NCBI GenBank assembly: GCA_937873285.1
Contig: CALMNV010000254.1
Coordinates: 1 to 8,634 of the forward strand
Source of the DNA: an uncultured Intrasporangium sp.
GTDB lineage: Bacteria; Actinomycetota; Actinomycetes; Actinomycetales; Dermatophilaceae
Reading direction: 5' to 3'
DNA length: 8,634 nt
Of the stretch, positions 5,751 through 8,634 are shown one piece after another. Positions within the stretch are counted from its first letter, which is position 1, and each line of letters begins with the position of its first letter. Made by a program: the position numbers and the translations under genes. The notes under the pieces are model-generated. The model made no database searches. It was not told the DNA's origin and worked only from the letters and a program-made list of their open reading frames with translations.

Positions 5751-8477
5751 TCAGGTCATGCTGCGCCGACCGGGATCGGTGCGCGCGAGCGCGGGCCGCA
5801 CGACCGCCTCGGCGCCGAGCACGTCCACGCCGCCGGTCCAGGCGTTGACCGGGTTGAGCTCGACGAGGGCGAGCTCGGGGTGGTCGTCGGCGAGCACCGA
5901 CAGCCGGGCGACGAGGTCCGCCAGCGCGGCGCGGTGCACCGGGGCCGTCCCCCGGTGGCCCCGCAGGAGCGGTGCCGCCTTGACGCCGTCGATGAGGTCG
6001 GTGACATCGACGTCGGTCAGCGGTGGGATGCGGTGGGCGATGTCGCCGAGCAGGTCGGTCGGCGGCCCGGCCACCGAGAAGCTCACCACCGGCCCGAAGA
6101 GCGGGTCCTCACTGGCCCGCAGCACGCACGACACGCCGGGCACGGCCATCCGCTGGACGAGGTAGCGGTCGGCACCGATGGGCCCGAGCCGCTCGCCGAG
6201 CGAGGCGTGCGCCTCGCGCACGGCGTCCGCGTCGACGAGGTCTCCCCGCACGCCGACGATGCCCGGCTGGTGGCGCACCACCGGTGAGGTCGACTTGAGG
6301 ATCACCGGATACGTGAGCGTCTCGGCGGCCGCCACGGCCTCGTCCGCCGTCGTGACCGGGATGGCGGTCCAGAGCCGGATGCCGTATGCCGCCAGCACCC
6401 GCCGCGCCTCCTCTCGGGTGAGCGGCCGGCCCTCCGGGGCCTCGAGGAGGACCTCGTCGACGAGCTGCTCCACCCGCCGGCGGTCGACGCCGACGGGAGC
6501 GACCGGCCTGCCGCGGGCCCGTCCCCGCCACTCGGCATACCGCGTCACTGCCGTGAGCGCGCGGATCCCGTCCTCGGGAAGCTGGTAGGCGGGCACGGAG
6601 CGGGACTGCCCACCCTCCCGCTCGTAGGTCAGCGGGTCCTCGACCCCGCGCATCCCGAGGAACGTGGCCACACACGGCTTGTCGTGGCGCGCCAGCACCG
6701 TGCGCACCGCGGCCATGACCTCCTCGTCGTGGGTGACGAGCGGAGGGATGAAGCTGGCCACCACGCTGTCGACCTGGGGGTCGGCGAAGGCCGAGTCCAG
6801 CGCCTCGGCGAACTCCTCGGCCGAGGCCTGGGGCAGCAGGGACACCGGCCCGTGGGTGACCTCGAGCCCCCAGCTGAGGCACGCGGAGGCACTGAGAGCG
6901 CCCAGCGCGTCGGAGTTGCCGACGACCGCCACCCGCGAGCCGCGCGGCAGCGGCTGGTGCAGGGTGAGCTGGGCGACGTCGAAGAGCTGGTGGATGTTCT
7001 CCACGCGGATGACCCCGGCTTGGCGCAGCAGGGCGTCGAACGCCTGGGCCGGCACGTGTGTCGAGCGGGTCCGGTGGCCCGGAGGGGCGGCGAAGGTGGA
7101 GACACCGGACGAGACGACGATGACCGGCTTGACGGTGGACAGGTGTCGGGCGATGCGGGAGAACTTGCGCGGGTTGCCCATGGACTCGAGGTAGAGCCCG
7201 ACCGTGTCGGTGCTGGCGTCGTCGATCCAGTACTGCATGAGGTCGTTGCCCGAGACGTCGACCCGGTTGCCGGCCGAGGCGAACACGGAGATGCCGAGGC
7301 CTCGCCTCGCAGCTGAGGCGAGCACGGCGATGCCGAGGGCCCCACTCTGGGCGAAGAGGCCGAGCCGGCCGCACGGCGGCACGACCGGCGCGAGGCTGGC
7401 GTTGAGCCGGACGGCGGGGTCGCCGTTGATGAGGCCGAAACTGTTCGGCCCGACGACCCGCATGCCGCCCAGCCGAGCCTCGCGGAGCAGCCGGTCCTGC
7501 AGGGCGATGCCCGCACCGCCGGCCTCCGCGAACCCTGCGGAGAGGACGAGCAGCGCCTTGACGCCCGCGCGGGCGCAGTCGCGGACGACGTCGATGGTCT
7601 GCGCCGCGGGGACGACCACCACGGCCAGGTCGACGGGGCCTGGCGCCTCCGCCACGGAGCGGTATGCCGGGATGCCGCGGATCTCGTCGGCCTCGGGATG
7701 GATCGGGTAGAGCTGCCCCCAGTAGCCGGCTTCGAGGATGTGATCGAGGATCAGTCCGCCGATCGACTCCCGGCGCCGGCTCGCGCCGATGACGGCCACT
7801 CCTTGCGGATAGAGCAAGGTGCGCACGCTGCGCGACTCGGCGCGATGCTCCCGGGAGAGCTGCACCGCCTTCGACTGCTCGGTGGGCAGGATGTCGAAGG
7901 ACACCATCACCACACCGTCCTCGAAGCGGTGGCGCACGTCGTAGCCCGCCTCCTTGAAGACTGCGAGCATCTTCCGGTTCTGCGGGAGCACCTCCGCCGT
8001 GAACCTCGTGATGCCGAGCTCGCGGGCGATGGCGGCAAGGTGCTCGAGCATGACCGAGCCGATGCCCTTGCCCTGGGAGTGGTCGGAGATGTTGAAGGCC
8101 ACCTCCGCCTCCGTCGGCGTGATCCGGTCGTAGCGACCGACCCCGATGATCTCGTCGCCCAGCGTGGCGACTAGCGCCACCCGGTCGCGATGGTCCACGT
8201 GGGTGAACCGGTGCACGTCCCGGTCGCTCAGCTCGCGCAGTGGGGCGAAGAAGCGCAGGTAGATCGACTCCGGCGACTGCGCGTTGTGGAAGCGCCGCAG
8301 GGCATCGCCGTCGGCGGGGGTGATGGGCCGCACGTGCGTGACGGTGCCGTCCCGCAGCACGACGTCGGCCTCCCACTCCACGGGCGCCACGAGGTCCTCC
8401 ACCGACTGCCCCACGCGGGTGTCGGCACCACCCTTACCGCGCTGGTCAAGGCTGGTGTCCTTGCCCCCGTCCGACAT
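5751..8477 (-). CDS. GNAT / NDP-forming acyl-CoA ligase fusion (Pat-type protein acyltransferase)
   Basis: This is a bifunctional-looking protein of 908 aa related to Pat lysine acyltransferases, which acetylate and thereby inactivate acyl-CoA synthetases. The GNAT domain is at the N-terminus (about 38-195), with EVAFNISDHSQGKGIG at 125-140 carrying the acetyl-CoA pyrophosphate loop. It is followed by a CoA-binding Rossmann domain (GASRRRESIG, 231-240; GPNSFGLIN, 343-351), a succinyl-CoA-ligase-like domain (FAQSGALG, 375-382; RQAGVIRVENIHQLFD, 485-500), and an ATP-grasp domain (about 684-895, with ELNPV at 873-877). In Salmonella Pat the GNAT domain is C-terminal; the reversed order is known in some actinobacterial homologues. 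The SHTGA phospho-His motif of true ligases reads GHRTRSTH here, so ligase activity is doubtful. The ATG at 8477 is chosen because the upstream 42 in-frame codons are G-rich low-complexity sequence. No Shine-Dalgarno is visible. It is the first gene of the minus-strand operon. Confidence 0.9.
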   Translation of the reverse strand: MSDGGKDTSLDQRGKGGADTRVGQSVEDLVAPVEWEADVVLRDGTVTHVRPITPADGDALRRFHNAQSPESIYLRFFAPLRELSDRDVHRFTHVDHRDRVALVATLGDEIIGVGRYDRITPTEAEVAFNISDHSQGKGIGSVMLEHLAAIARELGITRFTAEVLPQNRKMLAVFKEAGYDVRHRFEDGVVMVSFDILPTEQSKAVQLSREHRAESRSVRTLLYPQGVAVIGASRRRESIGGLILDHILEAGYWGQLYPIHPEADEIRGIPAYRSVAEAPGPVDLAVVVVPAAQTIDVVRDCARAGVKALLVLSAGFAEAGGAGIALQDRLLREARLGGMRVVGPNSFGLINGDPAVRLNASLAPVVPPCGRLGLFAQSGALGIAVLASAARRGLGISVFASAGNRVDVSGNDLMQYWIDDASTDTVGLYLESMGNPRKFSRIARHLSTVKPVIVVSSGVSTFAAPPGHRTRSTHVPAQAFDALLRQAGVIRVENIHQLFDVAQLTLHQPLPRGSRVAVVGNSDALGALSASACLSWGLEVTHGPVSLLPQASAEEFAEALDSAFADPQVDSVVASFIPPLVTHDEEVMAAVRTVLARHDKPCVATFLGMRGVEDPLTYEREGGQSRSVPAYQLPEDGIRALTAVTRYAEWRGRARGRPVAPVGVDRRRVEQLVDEVLLEAPEGRPLTREEARRVLAAYGIRLWTAIPVTTADEAVAAAETLTYPVILKSTSPVVRHQPGIVGVRGDLVDADAVREAHASLGERLGPIGADRYLVQRMAVPGVSCVLRASEDPLFGPVVSFSVAGPPTDLLGDIAHRIPPLTDVDVTDLIDGVKAAPLLRGHRGTAPVHRAALADLVARLSVLADDHPELALVELNPVNAWTGGVDVLGAEAVVRPALARTDPGRRSMT

Positions 8478-8634
8478 GAGGTCAATGGTGGCATGCCACC
8501 TGGCGCCGGGGTGAGCCCGCCGCCCTCGACCCGCACGGCCAGTTCCGCACCGCCCACCCCCCCCCGCTGCGCCGCCCAGGCCCCCACCCCCGCGTCTCCG
8601 CAAGGAGCGTCGACCCCGGCGGCTGCCCGCCCAC
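8478..8634. other. Upstream region of the acyltransferase gene, no convincing gene
   Basis: This C-rich stretch, on the plus strand, includes a run of nine C at 8557-8565 and a second C-rich block at 8578-8591. Besides the palindrome at 8487-8500, one plus-strand frame starting at GTG 8511 stays open to the edge and reads as Pro/Ala/Ser-rich sequence. Minus-strand frames are also open but G-rich. A divergent gene starting here is possible, but composition alone could leave such frames open, so no CDS is called. Confidence 0.4.
8487..8500. promoter_or_regulatory. 14-bp perfect palindrome upstream of the acyltransferase start
   Basis: GGTGGCATGCCACC is self-complementary over its whole length and its nearest edge lies 9 nt upstream of the ATG at 8477. 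Its first ten bases, GGTGGCATGC, also occur at 2580-2589 in the right arm of the inverted repeat before sepH. A dyad this close to a start codon could be a repressor operator or a short hairpin over the translation start. The regulator, if any, is unknown. Confidence 0.4.

Larger units (their letters stand above)
451..7669. repeat. Dispersed octamer CGGCATAC / GTATGCCG, 11 copies
   Basis: The heptamer GGCATAC is found on the plus strand at 452, 2057, 3666, 3690, 4990 and 6534. Its complement GTATGCC is found at 1234, 3485, 4272, 6384 and 7662. In every one of these 11 cases the motif extends to CGGCATAC, and I found no GCATAC or GTATGC outside this context. Copies lie in the phosphatase, hemH, TRIC, sepH, phosphoesterase and acyltransferase genes. 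The sense-frame readings are TAT-GCC (452, 2057, 4990, 6534), GCA-TAC (1234, 3666, 3690, 6384, 7662), GGT-ATG-CC (3485) and GGC-ATA-C (4272). Being frame- and strand-independent, it is a DNA-level pattern rather than a peptide motif. Its function is unknown. Confidence 0.8.

Noticed and set aside
6109..8376. A 755-codon minus-strand frame inside the acyltransferase gene
   Set aside because: It is an out-of-frame shadow; the frame with intact GNAT, CoA-binding and ATP-grasp motifs is the real one.

Overview
This is a very GC-rich window with strong G/C bias at third codon positions. It comes from a high-GC actinobacterium. SepH, a DUF5998 protein, a GNAT-first protein acyltransferase and a Cys-tailed ferrochelatase are all actinobacterial hallmarks. 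The style is compatible with Intrasporangiaceae or a related Micrococcales family, but that placement is inference. The window is almost entirely ordinary chromosomal coding sequence. I see no mobile element, CRISPR array, tRNA or rRNA.

Layout: Three minus-strand genes read leftwards from 2527 to the left edge. They are a TRIC-type cation channel (2527-1862), a ferrochelatase (1881-796) and an inositol-monophosphatase-family enzyme (784 to beyond base 1, truncated). The first two overlap by 20 nt and the third follows 11 nt later, so they look like one operon. Divergent from them, sepH (2629-3927, plus strand) encodes an actinobacterial FtsZ regulator with a long disordered, repeat-bearing linker. 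sepH converges, with 12 nt between stop codons, on a second minus-strand operon: a GNAT/NDP-forming acyl-CoA ligase fusion (8477-5751), a DUF5998 protein (5729-5118) and a GTG-start nucleotide-pyrophosphatase/alkaline-phosphatase-fold enzyme (5121-3940). The last 157 bases are C-rich with no convincing gene.

The most striking pattern is not a gene. The octamer CGGCATAC (or its complement GTATGCCG) occurs 11 times, on both strands and in all reading frames. It is embedded in six of the seven coding genes and forces otherwise uncommon codons (TAT, GCA, even ATA). Simple base-composition reasoning predicts fewer than one copy. Its spacing (about one per 0.8 kb) resembles that of genome-wide signal sequences such as DNA-uptake or chromosome-organising motifs. 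Secondary observations are a 13-bp inverted repeat spanning the sepH/TRIC divergent promoter region, a related 14-bp palindrome just upstream of the acyltransferase gene, and degenerate ligase motifs in that acyltransferase.
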